A DNA stretch of 64,000 bases, taken from positions 744,001-808,000 of the forward strand of contig JADJBP010000002.1 of assembly GCA_016703625.1 (NCBI GenBank), in the 5' to 3' direction. A program made the translations under genes and the position numbers. How positions within the stretch are numbered: the stretch's first letter is position 1; each line of letters opens with the position of its first letter. The notes beneath the pieces are model-generated. The model saw only the letters and a program-made list of their open reading frames with translations, had not been told where the DNA came from and ran no database searches. Positions 28,340 to 38,286 of the stretch are shown here, in pieces. The DNA is from Chitinophagaceae bacterium (GTDB lineage Bacteria; Bacteroidota; Bacteroidia; Chitinophagales; Chitinophagaceae).

Positions 28340-29870
28340 AAATGGCTGGCTCTTTTTTTAGTTCATACAGAAGTGACACCTAAAACTAAGGATAATAATG
28401 AAAAAGAGGAAGAGAATAACGACAATGATTTTTTTTACAAGATCGTAATGAAAGATTTACGTCATGCACATCCTGGTGAGGAAATAAAGATTGTGCTGGT
28501 AAATACCGTGTTTGATAAAAGATATATCCCGGCCAGGTATACGATATACGTTAACACCTTAAAAAATGAATGGTTTAGCCTAGATAAAGATATCATGCAA
28601 CTCAGTTTTACTAATGGATTTGAAATGCAAAACCGAGAAAAACTGACCGGGCTATTCAATGAGCTTAAAAAAAAATACCCAAGTGATAAGGTAATGATCT
28701 TTACTTATGGGCATGGATCTGTTTTTGGAATTTTTACTTATGATCCAGATACCATCGTCTCCCATTACTATAGAGTACCGGGAAGAAGTATACAAACTTT
28801 TAATGAGGCGGTTTTGCAAATCTATTTTATGACCTTGAGCACAAAAAACCAACAAAGAATTTAAAAATATGAGCATAAGTTAAGATTTACAGAAACAGAA
28901 AAGCTTTTGACCTTATTTGATCAGCCAGACTCTTTATTTCAAGAGATGGTTAAGGCTAATACAGCCTCCTGTTGCGGAAATCAATCCCGCAGTTGCTAGT
29001 CCGTTAAATCCTCCGGGAGTTCAACCGGGAAGATTCTTAAGATACGTCAGTAACGAGGATCTCGCTTATGCTATCAGGAATAGTTTTAAAAAAGTGGATT
29101 TTATCGTGCTTAACAATTGTGTTATGCAAAATGTATATTCACAATTTGCACTTCAAACCGTTACCGATTACCTGATTGCCCCGCAAACGGGAGTAACAAA
29201 TCCCGGCTTGAATATGAGGCAGATAATAAAAATTATAAAAAATGCTGATGACCGCGATACCAACGACAGTATTGCCAAAAAAATAATTGAAGGTTTTGCC
29301 AATATGGAAGGCCGCAGCGCTACCGAAACCGATTTTTTGGATCTGTATGTTGTACTTGCTCTTAAATTGGGCGATAGTTATAACGCCTATATCACAATCT
29401 TAAAAGATTTGGCAGAGGTATTTACCCGCAAGATTAATGAGAAGGAAGATGGTCCTGGTGATGATTTTGATGAAAAACTTGACGACTCATTGAGGCTTTG
29501 CTTTCCATTTGAATTCAATACCAACACCGGCAACTCAATGATCGATCTTTACCAGTTATTGTCAACCCGTCATATGCTGAAGATCGAAGAACTTAAAAGT
29601 ATAAGGGACCGAATAGACCTGCTCGATAACAACAATGTGTTTAAATACGTAGGCAAAAAAACCTTTAATCAAAATGGAGCATATTATCCAACACAAACCA
29701 CTTCTTCCGGTTTATGCATTTATTTTCCAAGAAACTACAATAGTATAAACAGCTTGATACACCGGTTTTATACTGCAGCAAATTACAGTTCAGAATTTGA
29801 CAGTACAATTAACTGGCGCTCATTTATTAAAACCTATTTGCAAAAAAGAGGAATAGATAGCGGAGGTTAA
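28328..29870 (+). CDS. Clostripain-like (C11) cysteine peptidase, cytoplasmic (three frameshifts)
   Basis: The frame from 28328 begins MADHKWLALFLVHTEV, the first strand of the caspase-like fold, and has no signal peptide. The catalytic His129 is in FTYGHGS and the catalytic Cys (codon 29118-29120) in DFIVLNNCVMQNVYSQF, matching the H-G and D-x-C-x-M patterns of family C11. The frame breaks at T4 28825-28828, A5 28863-28867 and once more between about 28930 and 28990; between them the frame can be read as HKPTKNLKYEHKLRF-like sequence. The C-terminus ends SFIKTYLQKRGIDSGG at 29870. Its start overlaps the start of the divergent sensor kinase gene by 12 bases. Confidence 0.75.
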
Positions 29871-29975
29871 ATTGATCCCTGTTACTGGCTTACTGCATAT
29901 TCCATACTTTATCGGGCATCTGCCACACTTTTTTACCCGCAATTTTAATTCGTAAATTTAAATTCAGTTCATTAC

Positions 29976-30245
29976 CTATCCCTGTAAGAAGATCCTGTGA
30001 TTGCCTCCCATTGCTATGTTTTGAACAAGCGGCATTTCCACCTCTCCATATTCCCAATCAGCTGGTTTGTCAGACTTGGGTCCTGGATTAAATTTTAACC
30101 CCTGTGTATTAGCTGGAATCAAAAACTCGCAAGTTATTTTTAAATCGCCGCCTTCTTGTCTTTCAAATTTTACTGGGTATTCGTCGCTGGCTACAGCTGT
30201 AGATTCAATTATATAGCCTGTTTGCATTGAAAGGGTTTCTGCCAT
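29976..30245 (-). CDS. Small hypothetical protein next to the C11 peptidase
   Basis: The intact 89-residue protein starts MAETLSMQTGYIIESTAVAS and has alternating beta-strand-like segments (YPVKFERQEGGDLKITCEFL) and no signal peptide or membrane segment. No family recognised. It converges on the clostripain-like gene with a 105-base gap. Being cytoplasmic and adjacent it could be a partner or substrate of the peptidase, but this is only a guess. Confidence 0.55.
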   Translation of the reverse strand: MAETLSMQTGYIIESTAVASDEYPVKFERQEGGDLKITCEFLIPANTQGLKFNPGPKSDKPADWEYGEVEMPLVQNIAMGGNHRIFLQG

Positions 30246-30430
30246 AATTTAATTTTTTATCAGGTTTAAAAAATAATTTCTCCATAATTTTAAAACATCT
30301 CTCCCACAAAACCAAGCCTTCCTTAAAATATCGAAAAATAAATATCCCGTTAAAACTATCCTACCGTGTTTTCACCCTTTTTTAATTTAAAAGCATTATT
30401 TTCATCGGGTATTTCAAAAACCAGCAACCC

Positions 30431-31076
30431 ATGCCTTCCATCGTTTTAGTAGATGACCACTCCTTACTTCGTATGGGGCTTGCAAGCCTTATAGAAAGCC
30501 TTGGCAATACCGTGCTGTTTGAAGCAGACAATGGAAAAGAATTCCTGGATAAATTAGATAAGCATAAACTCCCCGACATTGTACTCATGGACATCAACAT
30601 GCCCGAAATGGACGGCTTCCAAACCACCCAGTGGCTAAAGATAAACCACCCGGGAGTACATGTACTTGCCCTCAGCATGTACGACAACGAAACCTCCATC
30701 ATCCGCATGCTGAAATGCGGCGCCAAAGGTTATATTTTAAAGGACAGCGAACCGGCCGAACTGAAAGCCGCCATTCATTCCCTGATGGATAAAGGATTTT
30801 ATTACAGCGACCTGGTGAGCGGTAAACTGATGCATGCCATCAATAAACTGGATGATGAAAACGACGGACTGAAAAACCTGGTGCCGCTGAACGACCGGGA
30901 AACAGAATTTTTAAAACTTGCCTGCAGCGAACTGACCTATAAGGAGATCGCCGATAAAATGTTCGTAAGCCCACGCACCATTGATGGGTACCGCGATGCC
31001 CTTTTTGAAAAACTGACTTAAAACCCGGGTTGGCTTGGTGATGTATGCCATTAAGAACAGGATTGTGAATATTTGA
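30431..31076 (+). CDS. LuxR/NarL-family response regulator (C-terminal frameshift)
   Basis: The receiver domain has SIVLVDDHSLLRMGLASLIE, the phosphorylated Asp in DIVLMDINMPEMDG, the Thr/Ser switch in VLALSMYD and Lys in GYILKDSEP. The DNA-binding helix-turn-helix reads LNDRETEFLKLACSELTYKE and VSPRTIDGYRDALFEKL. A stop at 31019 cuts the last helix; two missing bases in the TT and A4 runs at 31018-31024 restore KTRVGLVMYAIKNRIVNI and a TGA at 31074. Repaired length about 215 residues. It is the likely partner of the sensor kinase 2 kb to the left. Confidence 0.88.
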
Positions 31077-31159
31077 ATTCCCTTTGTGTATTTTTTATTT
31101 CTCTTTTAGCCATTTGTGAATAAAATTCTACCACCGGAAACTTAGAACGCTTCCATAAA

Positions 31160-32823
31160 TTATTTACCATACACTTTTTTGCCACCACTATATGTTGCCA
31201 GCACTTTAGCCTTTAAAATATCAGCTGTTGGGCAGCTCATCAGGTCGGTATCTACAATAATAAAGTCGGCAAATTTACCGGGCTCCAAACTACCCTTTTG
31301 ATTTTCTTCAAAACTGGCTTTGGCTGCCCAAATGGTCATGCCCTTTAACGTTTCTTCCCTGGTCAATGCATTCTCCATCTGGTACCCGCCTTCCGGAAAT
31401 CCTTTGGCATCCTGCCTTACAGCCGATGCAAAAAATGTTTTAAACGTACTGATATCCTCCACCGGGAAATCAGTTCCCAACGGTATCCAGTTGTTTTCTT
31501 TTAATAATTGCCGGTAGGCATAAGCTCCTTTAACCCGCACCGGGCCAAGCCTGTCGCCGGCCCAGTACATATCACTGGTGGCATGGGTGGGCTGCACTGA
31601 TGGAATGATACTGTAATCGCCGAAAAAATGAAAGTCATTTTCATTAACCACCTGCGCATGTTCAATGCGCCAGCGCAGGTCATTCTTTCCTTTCAGGTAT
31701 TTGGCATAGATTTTAAGCATGGCCCGGTTACCACTGTCGCCAATGGCATGGGTACACATCTGCCAGCCTTTTTCATAGATCACGCTGGCAACCGAATCAA
31801 AATGTTCGGGTATGCTTAACAGGAAGCCCGACCAGCCCGGCTTGTCACTGTATGGCTGCAGCAAACAGGCGCCCCTGGAACCAAGTGCCCCATCGGCATA
31901 CACTTTAAAGGAACTGAGATTCAGGTGACCGGTTTTTATTTTCCCCCGTTTAAAAGCATATTCATAATTTTCTTTTACATCGCTCAGCATGATATTCATC
32001 CGCATTTTCAATTCGCCGGATTGTTGCATGGCCTCGATCAGTTCAACCGTTTTATAATTAATGCCGCAATCATGCAAAGAGGTTAGCCCAACCGCAAAAC
32101 AGTTTTCCTGGGCAAGTAACAGCGAGGCCCTTGTTTGAGCATCCCCGGGTTCAGGTATTTTGGCCGATACCAGGCCAATGGCCTTATCCACCAATATCCC
32201 CGTTAGTTTACCGGCCTGCACTTCAATATCGCCGCCGGTTATTTGGTCGCCGGGTTTTATGCCTGCAAGCATAAGTGCTTTATCGTTGGCAATGGCTGCA
32301 TGACCGTCTATCCGTGTGATCAATACCGGGCGGTTGGGGAAAAGTTCATTCAGTTTTGTATTATCCGGGAACTCCTGCCTGCCGGCAGGCAGGGTTTTTA
32401 CTACCCAGTCATTCTGGTCCCATCCCCTTCCGGTGAGCCAGGCGCTGTCGGGCAATGTTGCAGCAAACTTACTGCAACGGGTAACCACTTCATCCCAGCT
32501 TACGGTACCCACCAGGTCTACCCTTTGTAAACTGGATCCGTAACCCACAAAATGTGCATGGGCATCATTGAAACCGGGGAAAACAGTTTTGCCACCGGCA
32601 TCTGTGATTGAATCCGATTCATATTGCTTCAGAATTTCTTCATTTGTTCCAATGGCTATGATCTTTCCGCCCGAAACTGCCATGGCTTCTGCAACCGAAA
32701 ACCGGTCATCAACCGTATAGATCTTTGCATGATGTATGATCAGATCGGCCTTTTAGCGGAATTACAGGAATAATTAAACAATAGGCAACAAGCAATAAGT
32801 AACAGGCTAAAAAGAAATCGCAT
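31160..32823 (-). CDS. Amidohydrolase lipoprotein (YtcJ-like) with in-frame palindromic insert (one frameshift)
   Basis: After a lipoprotein signal peptide (MRFLFSLLLIACCLLFNYSC, ATG at 32823) the frame shifts in T4 32751-32754 and continues as KADLIIHHAKIYTVDDRFSV. It is a metal-dependent amidohydrolase: FPGFNDAHAHF (metal ligands), KVYADGALGSRGACL, CTHAIGDSGNRAML, RIEHAQVV and LGTDFPVED. The substrate is unknown; relatives hydrolyse formamides or similar amides. The stretch TLPAGRQEF in VVKTLPAGRQEFPDN is encoded by a perfect 20-base palindrome at 32374-32393. Repaired length about 555 residues. Confidence 0.85.
32374..32393. repeat. Perfect 20-base palindrome coding LPAGRQ
   Basis: CCTGCCTGCCGGCAGGCAGG is its own reverse complement. 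It lies in frame inside the amidohydrolase gene and adds the peptide LPAGRQ. The left 13 bases are the same as one end of the 51-base repeat at 34185 and 44907. Confidence 0.85.
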
Positions 32824-32940
32824 TTTTGGTAACATAAGAATTATTTAGTTTTCAAAAATAAGATAAATGAATTGATGATAGTATCCATAATTATACAGGG
32901 CATTTATTAAACAGGCTCATTTTGGCCTGGATCGCCAAAG

Positions 32941-32978
32941 CTCCCTTTCCGGCCGGAGAGGGGGTTGGGGGTGAGGTC
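32941..32978. repeat. G/C-rich palindromic repeat upstream of the gene at 33000
   Basis: CTCCCTTTCCGG and CCGGAGAGGG form a hairpin, followed by the G-rich tail GGTTGGGGGTGAGGTC. This is a typical Bacteroidota intergenic element, related in form to the one at 14202. The gene's start codon is 21 bases to the right. Confidence 0.65.
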
Positions 32979-32999
32979 TTTCAAACGTATCTTTACAGT

Positions 33000-34088
33000 A
33001 TGCAGTTTAACCAGATCCTCAATGCCAAAATAAAAAATGAAGCTGACAAGCCACTCATGAAAAAGGATTTGTTTCCTGTAAGTGAACGGCTGCAGAAATA
33101 CCTGAAACAGTATGGCAGGGATATCGCATTGCCCATTACCTATAAAGACCTCTTAAACTACAGGCACACCACTGCCTTACGAAATAAAAAAGGGAAACTT
33201 ACGCATTGGGAAACGGCTGTGTACGACCTGAAGGAAATGGATTTTTTAAAAGAAGGACTGGTGAAAACCTATGCAGCGTTAAAAACAGAGGGCAACCTCA
33301 GTTTTATCAAACACCTGGATGTAGAGCGGATAGATTTTTGCGAGTTTGGCAACAGCATGCCTTTCCGTATCCGCATCATTAACCGCATCAACGACAACTA
33401 CGACCATTATTATATCAAGGCTGCCGATGCTTCCAGGATCTACGGGCTGGAACTGGAAGACCTGCTGAGCCCAAACCGGATCAAATTTTTATACCATAAA
33501 AACACCCTGGTTGAAGAACACATTGCAGGTATACCCGGTGATGTTTTCCTGGAAGAATATTTACCCCTGCCCGAAACCAATAAGATACGCATTGCCAAGG
33601 AGTTCGTAAAATTCAATGAACGGTGCTTTGCCAGGCTGCTGGGCGATATGAGGAGTTATAATTTTGTAATAGACATTACGCCTGATATAGAAGATTATCA
33701 ATACCGCATGCGTGCCATTGATTTTGACCAGCAGAGTTATGAAGGCAGGAAGAACCTGTACCTGCCCCAGTTTTACCGTGAAAATTATGAATACGTGGAG
33801 CTGGTTTTAAAAACACTCAGCCCCGAAGTGATCAAACAATATCAAATGGAAGAACAATCAGCTATGGCTTACCGTGCAGTTGCCAGCCGCAAGCAGCTGA
33901 TGGAATTGCTAAGCATCATGATCAAGGATGAATTATCTGAGTATCATAAAATTAAAATGCTGCGGGAAGAGCTGAATGAACATTTCCAAACCAGCTATTT
34001 TTCCACATGCAGCACCATGGGCACTATTGTTAAAAGGCAACTGAAACTGGTTTTGCAAAAACACCTGCAGCAGATCGTTACGGGTTGA
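33000..34088 (+). CDS. Conserved hypothetical protein with kinase-like motifs
   Basis: The intact 362-residue protein (start ATG 33000; an upstream in-frame ATG would place a G/C-rich repeat in the protein) has no signal peptide. Two blocks look like a protein-kinase-type C-lobe: ARLLGDMRSYNFVIDITPD, similar to a catalytic loop (D...N), followed by MRAIDFDQQSYEG, similar to the Mg-binding DFG strand. An upstream KAADASRIYGLELEDLL lies where an N-lobe would be. No family is recognised and the assignment is an inference from pattern only. Confidence 0.55.
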   Translation: MQFNQILNAKIKNEADKPLMKKDLFPVSERLQKYLKQYGRDIALPITYKDLLNYRHTTALRNKKGKLTHWETAVYDLKEMDFLKEGLVKTYAALKTEGNLSFIKHLDVERIDFCEFGNSMPFRIRIINRINDNYDHYYIKAADASRIYGLELEDLLSPNRIKFLYHKNTLVEEHIAGIPGDVFLEEYLPLPETNKIRIAKEFVKFNERCFARLLGDMRSYNFVIDITPDIEDYQYRMRAIDFDQQSYEGRKNLYLPQFYRENYEYVELVLKTLSPEVIKQYQMEEQSAMAYRAVASRKQLMELLSIMIKDELSEYHKIKMLREELNEHFQTSYFSTCSTMGTIVKRQLKLVLQKHLQQIVTG

Positions 34089-34184
34089 TGATATTATTTC
34101 CCATCCACGGGATCCTGCGGACCAGGGCACAAAGGCCACAAAAAACTTTAACCAATTTTGAAATCCCTTTGTGTTCCCTGTGGC

Positions 34185-34235
34185 CCTGCCTACTCGCCTT
34201 CGCATAGCTTCAGCGGAGCAAGGCCGGCAGGCAGG
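34185..34235. repeat. 51-base dispersed repeat, copy 1
   Basis: The element starts CCTGCCTACTCGCCTTCGCA and ends GGAGCAAGGCCGGCAGGCAGG minus its first base; the outer ends CCTGCC/GGCAGG are complementary. Its reverse complement at 44907-44958 differs by one base change and one extra base. It lies 40 bases before ligA. Confidence 0.85.
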
Positions 34236-34275
34236 TTTGTGGGAGAATTTTTTATCTTTATCAGAGACTTTTTTT

Positions 34276-36388
34276 ATGTACAATAACGAACAAACAAAGG
34301 TTTTACAAAAGAATACAGAAAATTGGTTGAAATCAGCTAAAGCATCAACCATTTCTGAAATACAAAAAGATCATATCGACGATCTGCGAACATGTCTCCG
34401 CTTTCATGAATACCGTTACTATGTACAAAATGATCCGCTCATCAGCGATTTTGAATACGATAGCCTGTATAAATTACTCGATAAATATGAAAAGGAAAAT
34501 CCTGCTGTCATAACGCCTGATTCGCCTACACAAAGGGTTGGGAAAGGATTAATCAAGGACTTTCCCAAAACACAGCACCTGGTGCCCATGCTTTCGCTGG
34601 AGAATTCGTACAATGCAGAAGACCTCCTCGACTTTGACCGGAAAGCGAGGGAACTGGCGGGCTTACCCGAAATTGAATATTGTGTAGAACCAAAATTTGA
34701 TAGCGCCAGCATTTCACTTGTATATGATCACAATATGTTTTTAAGGGGAGTAACCCGGGGCGATGGTGAAGTGGGTGATGAAATTACACTGAATGTAAAA
34801 CAGATCAAATCGGTGCCCCTGTCGGCTTCATTCAGCGAATATGGAATTGAGCAAATTGAAATACGCGGTGAAGTACTGATGAATAAGAAGAACTTTAAAG
34901 CCTACAATGATGCCCTGGTTGAAGAAGGAATACCGCCGCTGGCAAATCCACGCAATGCGGCTGCCGGTTCTTTAAGGATAAAAGATACAGCCGAAGTGGC
35001 AAAAAGGAATTTAGAAGCGTTCTTATACCACGTTAGTTACATCCAGGATAACGAAAAGATAAAGCCTTTACACAAACAGCCCGCTACCCATTCCGGCATG
35101 CTGGAAATGCTTTGGGGCCTTGGTTTCCGAAGCCCTAAAAATGAAATGAAAGTTTTTAAAGGCATCCATGCAGTGATCGGTCACGTGCATGATTTTGAAA
35201 AAGAAAGGGATAACCTGGGTTATGAAATCGACGGTATGGTGATCAAGGTAAATGACCTGAAACTGCAGGATGCACTGGGTATGACCTCACACCATCCCCG
35301 CTGGGCCATCGCCTTTAAGTTTAAAGCCCGGCAGGCTACCAGTAAATTGCTGTCTGTTGAGTTCCAGGTGGGACGAACAGGAGCAGTTACCCCGGTAGCT
35401 AAAATAGAACCGGTGCAGGTAGGTGGTGTAACCGTTAGCAGCATATCCATTCACAATGAGGATTATATCAAAGAAAAAGACCTGATGGAAGGCGATACGG
35501 TTTTAATTGAACGGAGTGGTGATGTGATACCCCAGGTTGTAAGATCCTTTCCCGAATTAAGGACCGGGAAAGAAAAGAAAATAACATTTCTTACCAATTG
35601 CCCGGTTTGCGGGGATGCTTTATTTAAACCCGAAGAAGACGCTGTATGGCGTTGCATCAACCTTACCTGCCCGGCCCATATCGTGGAAGGTATCATTCAT
35701 TTTTGTAAGTAAAGATGCCATGGATATACGAAGCTTTGGTGAAGCCAATGTCCGTAAGTTTTATGAATTGGGACTATTAAAGTCGATACCCGAAATATAT
35801 ACCCTGCCTTATGGGGAGATCAGCAAGCTTGATGGATTTGGCGAAAGATCAATATCCAAACTGCAGCAGGCCATTGAAGACTCTAAAACACAGCCGCTGA
35901 ACCGCATCATATATGCACTGGGTATACGCTATGTGGGCGAAACAACGGCTAAAACACTGGCCAATGCCGTGGATCATTTGATGCAATTTGCCGGTTTTTC
36001 CGAAGAACAGTTAAAAGAACTGGAAGATGTAGGTATTAAAGTTGCCAGGTCTGTTTATGAATTCTTTCACAATGCAGATAACCTGTCTTTGCTTGAAAAA
36101 CTGGAAAGCCTGGGGGTGCAGCTAACCAATGCAAAGAAAAATGTGGTAACCGGGGGAAACCTGTCCGGACAGACGTTTTTATTTACCGGCACACTTACCG
36201 GGTTTACCAGAACTGAGGCTGAAGCGCTTGTTGAACAGCACGGAGGTAAAATACTTGGCACGGTCAGCAGTAAACTAAATTACCTGGTGGCAGGTGAAAA
36301 TGCAGGAAGCAAACTGGAAAAAGCTAAAAAAATTCCAACTGTAAAAGTGATCAGCGAAGAAGTTTTTATAAAAATGTTACCTATTTAG
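34276..36388 (+). CDS. ligA: NAD-dependent DNA ligase (one frameshift; KFDS instead of KxDG)
   Basis: The enzyme seals nicks in DNA and is essential in most bacteria. Domains in order: Ia (YYVQNDPLISDFEYDSLYKL), adenylation (EPKFDSASISL with nucleophile Lys140; GVTRGDGEVGDEITLNVKQI; DGMVIKVND), OB fold (VGRTGAVTPVAKIEPVQVGG), zinc finger (CPVCGDALF ... CINLTCPA), helix-hairpin-helix and BRCT (GQTFLFTGTLTGFTR). The frame breaks in T5 at 35700-35704 (one T too many) between GIIHF and VSKDAMDIRSFGEANV. The motif-I glycine (KxDG) is Ser143 here. Start ATG 34276; repaired length 703 residues. Confidence 0.93.
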
Positions 36389-36479
36389 TAAAAAATAATA
36401 TTATATTTATAGCAAGCCTTTTTCAAAAAACCATTCGGGCATCTGGGCTGGCCCAATTTCACTTTTTAAATCATAAACA

Positions 36480-37043
36480 ATGATTAAAAAAACTCCCGGC
36501 GAAATCTGGAAACAAATAATCTTCAATGGCCATAAACAACTTCGCAATAAATATGCTGTTTCATCACATGGCCGGGCAGCAAGTTACAGTACCGATGTCT
36601 TTAAAGACGGGAAATTACTGAACGGGTCCTTAACTTCCGGTTACAAAACTTTGAACCTGCATGTGGAAAACAGTAACGGAACGATTTATATACACCGCGA
36701 GGTAGCCAAACATTTTTGTAAAAAGCCTTCTCCAAAATACAAATATGTAATACATGTTAACCATAAAAAACAGGATAACAACTATAAAAATCTAAAGTGG
36801 GCATCCCTCGACATTGTGAGCGATCACCAGCAAAACAGCCCTGAAAAAATAGCGTATAAAAAACGGCAGGCAAACAGGACCGTGGGCCTGAAACTCAATG
36901 CAACACAGGTTAAAACCATTAAAGACATTATCAATAACCCAAAACGAAAATTAACGTACAAACAACTGGCTGCCAAATATAAGGTCAGCGAAATGACCTT
37001 ATACCGCATTAAAAGCGGTGAGAACTGGGGACATATCAGGTAA
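36480..37043 (+). CDS. NUMOD4/HNH-like protein with helix-turn-helix
   Basis: The intact 187-residue protein starts with a NUMOD4 motif (GEIWKQI, YAVSSHGRAASYSTDVF), then an HNH-like region (YIHREVAKHFCKK, VIHVNHKKQDNNYKNLKWAS), and ends with a helix-turn-helix (LTYKQLAAKYKVSEMTLYRI). NUMOD4-HNH proteins are homing endonucleases of introns and phages; the C-terminal domain resembles a resolvase-like DNA-binding helix. It lies free between ligA and a DUF2461 gene, not inside a gene. A domesticated homing endonuclease or regulator is possible. Confidence 0.7.
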   Translation: MIKKTPGEIWKQIIFNGHKQLRNKYAVSSHGRAASYSTDVFKDGKLLNGSLTSGYKTLNLHVENSNGTIYIHREVAKHFCKKPSPKYKYVIHVNHKKQDNNYKNLKWASLDIVSDHQQNSPEKIAYKKRQANRTVGLKLNATQVKTIKDIINNPKRKLTYKQLAAKYKVSEMTLYRIKSGENWGHIR

Positions 37044-37131
37044 TTGAGAAAATTGTTACATGGAAAGGGATCAGCTATAATACTGATTCCTTTTTTTTGT
37101 TTATTACATTTGCCATGTTCAAAATAAAAAT

Positions 37132-37728
37132 ATGCTCCAGCCAACAACACTGAAATTTCTGAAAGACCTGAAGAAGAACAATAACAAACCCTGGTTTGAT
37201 GAATACCGGGATCAATATGAAAAGGCTAAGGCTGATCTTTATGCACAGGTTCAACAGCTGATCACCGGTATTTCATCTTTTGATGCCCCCATTGGCCGGC
37301 TTGCCGTTAAAGAATGTATTTTTCGCATAAACCGGGATGTACGGTTCAGTAAAGACAAAAGGCCGTACAAGAACAACATGGCCTGTTATTTCAACAAAGC
37401 TGGTAAAAAAGGCAGGGGGGCCGGTTACTACCTGCATATTGAACCCGGCCACAGTTTTGCTGCCGGCGGGATATGGATGCCCGAAGCGCCGGTATTGGCA
37501 GGCATACGCCAGGAAATAGATTATAATTACAGTGAATGGAAAAAACTGGTTGACAACAAAAGTTTCAGGAAAGTTTTCCCGGATGCGGTAACCAGTGAAG
37601 AAATGCTGGTAAGGCCACCCAAAGGCTACGACGAAAACAACCCGGCCATCGCGTTTCTTAAAATGAAAAGTTTTATTATTTCCAGGCCCATTTCAGATGC
37701 TGCGTTACAAAAAGACGGCCAGAGATAA
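37132..37728 (+). CDS. DUF2461 family protein, truncated at the C-terminus
   Basis: Residues 1-190 match DUF2461/TIGR02453 (TLKFLKDLKKNNNKPWFDEY, CIFRINRDVRFSKDKRPYKN, GYYLHIEPGHSFAAGGIWMP). The family usually ends about 25 residues later with an F-K-x-L-K-P motif; here it stops ALQKDGQR at 37728. No other frame restores the tail. A GAGAT/ATCTC hairpin with GGCC ends covers the stop codon (37717-37740), so the end looks replaced by a palindromic element. Function of the family is unknown. Confidence 0.75.
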   Translation: MLQPTTLKFLKDLKKNNNKPWFDEYRDQYEKAKADLYAQVQQLITGISSFDAPIGRLAVKECIFRINRDVRFSKDKRPYKNNMACYFNKAGKKGRGAGYYLHIEPGHSFAAGGIWMPEAPVLAGIRQEIDYNYSEWKKLVDNKSFRKVFPDAVTSEEMLVRPPKGYDENNPAIAFLKMKSFIISRPISDAALQKDGQR

Positions 37729-38253
37729 AAATCTCCGGCCTTGCTTACCTCTGAAACCACAAGAAAAAAGTTATAATTATTTTATAAAATGATTTTTTTG
37801 TAAATTAATCAAATTGATAGCACCGGTACCGGTACCATAATATCGATTTTAAATTATATTGGAAGATTAGAAAACCAAGCAGGCAATAAAAATACTCTTT
37901 TTTTAATATTATCATAATTTATTTTTCAACTATTTTATTTTTTAAAATGAAATCACCCGTAAAAACTGGTTTTTATTTTTACAGATCGATGGCATAATTC
38001 ACATTATATTTTTATAATATGTAATATGCCTGATAAGGATTACAGGCAGTACAGGCAATGTATAAAACATGATAAATTTGCCCGCCGGTCCTTTGTAAAA
38101 ATATTTTGTGTACAGGAATGATTTAGAATATCTGTTCAAAGTAATTCTAATTGTATTTTTAAAAACAGGCCGGGCCTTACCCAAAAAACAGCCTTTTATA
38201 CACAAAAAAAATCAACCGGTGTTGCAACTATTTTATTTAAATGACAACTCAAA
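37729..38253. other. 525-base AT-rich gap upstream of the paa regulator
   Basis: The stretch has no coding frame. It begins in the hairpin that overlaps the DUF2461 stop codon and includes a GGTACCGGTACC palindrome at 37825-37836. Nothing else stands out before the operator at 38254. Confidence 0.5.
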
Positions 38254-38271
38254 AACTAATATTCATTAGTT
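38254..38271. promoter_or_regulatory. Predicted TetR operator upstream of tetR
   Basis: AACTAATATTCATTAGTT has complementary 7-base arms around a 4-base centre. The same pattern (AACTAAYAYTYRTTAGTT) is found at 40059-40076 before paaA. It overlaps a perfect -7 box, TAGTTTTG at 38267-38274, which would allow autorepression of tetR. Confidence 0.75.
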
Positions 38272-38286
38272 TTGTGTAAAATAGAA

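Noticed and set aside
37825..37836. GGTACCGGTACC palindrome as an operator
   Set aside because: No promoter near it and no second copy in the window.
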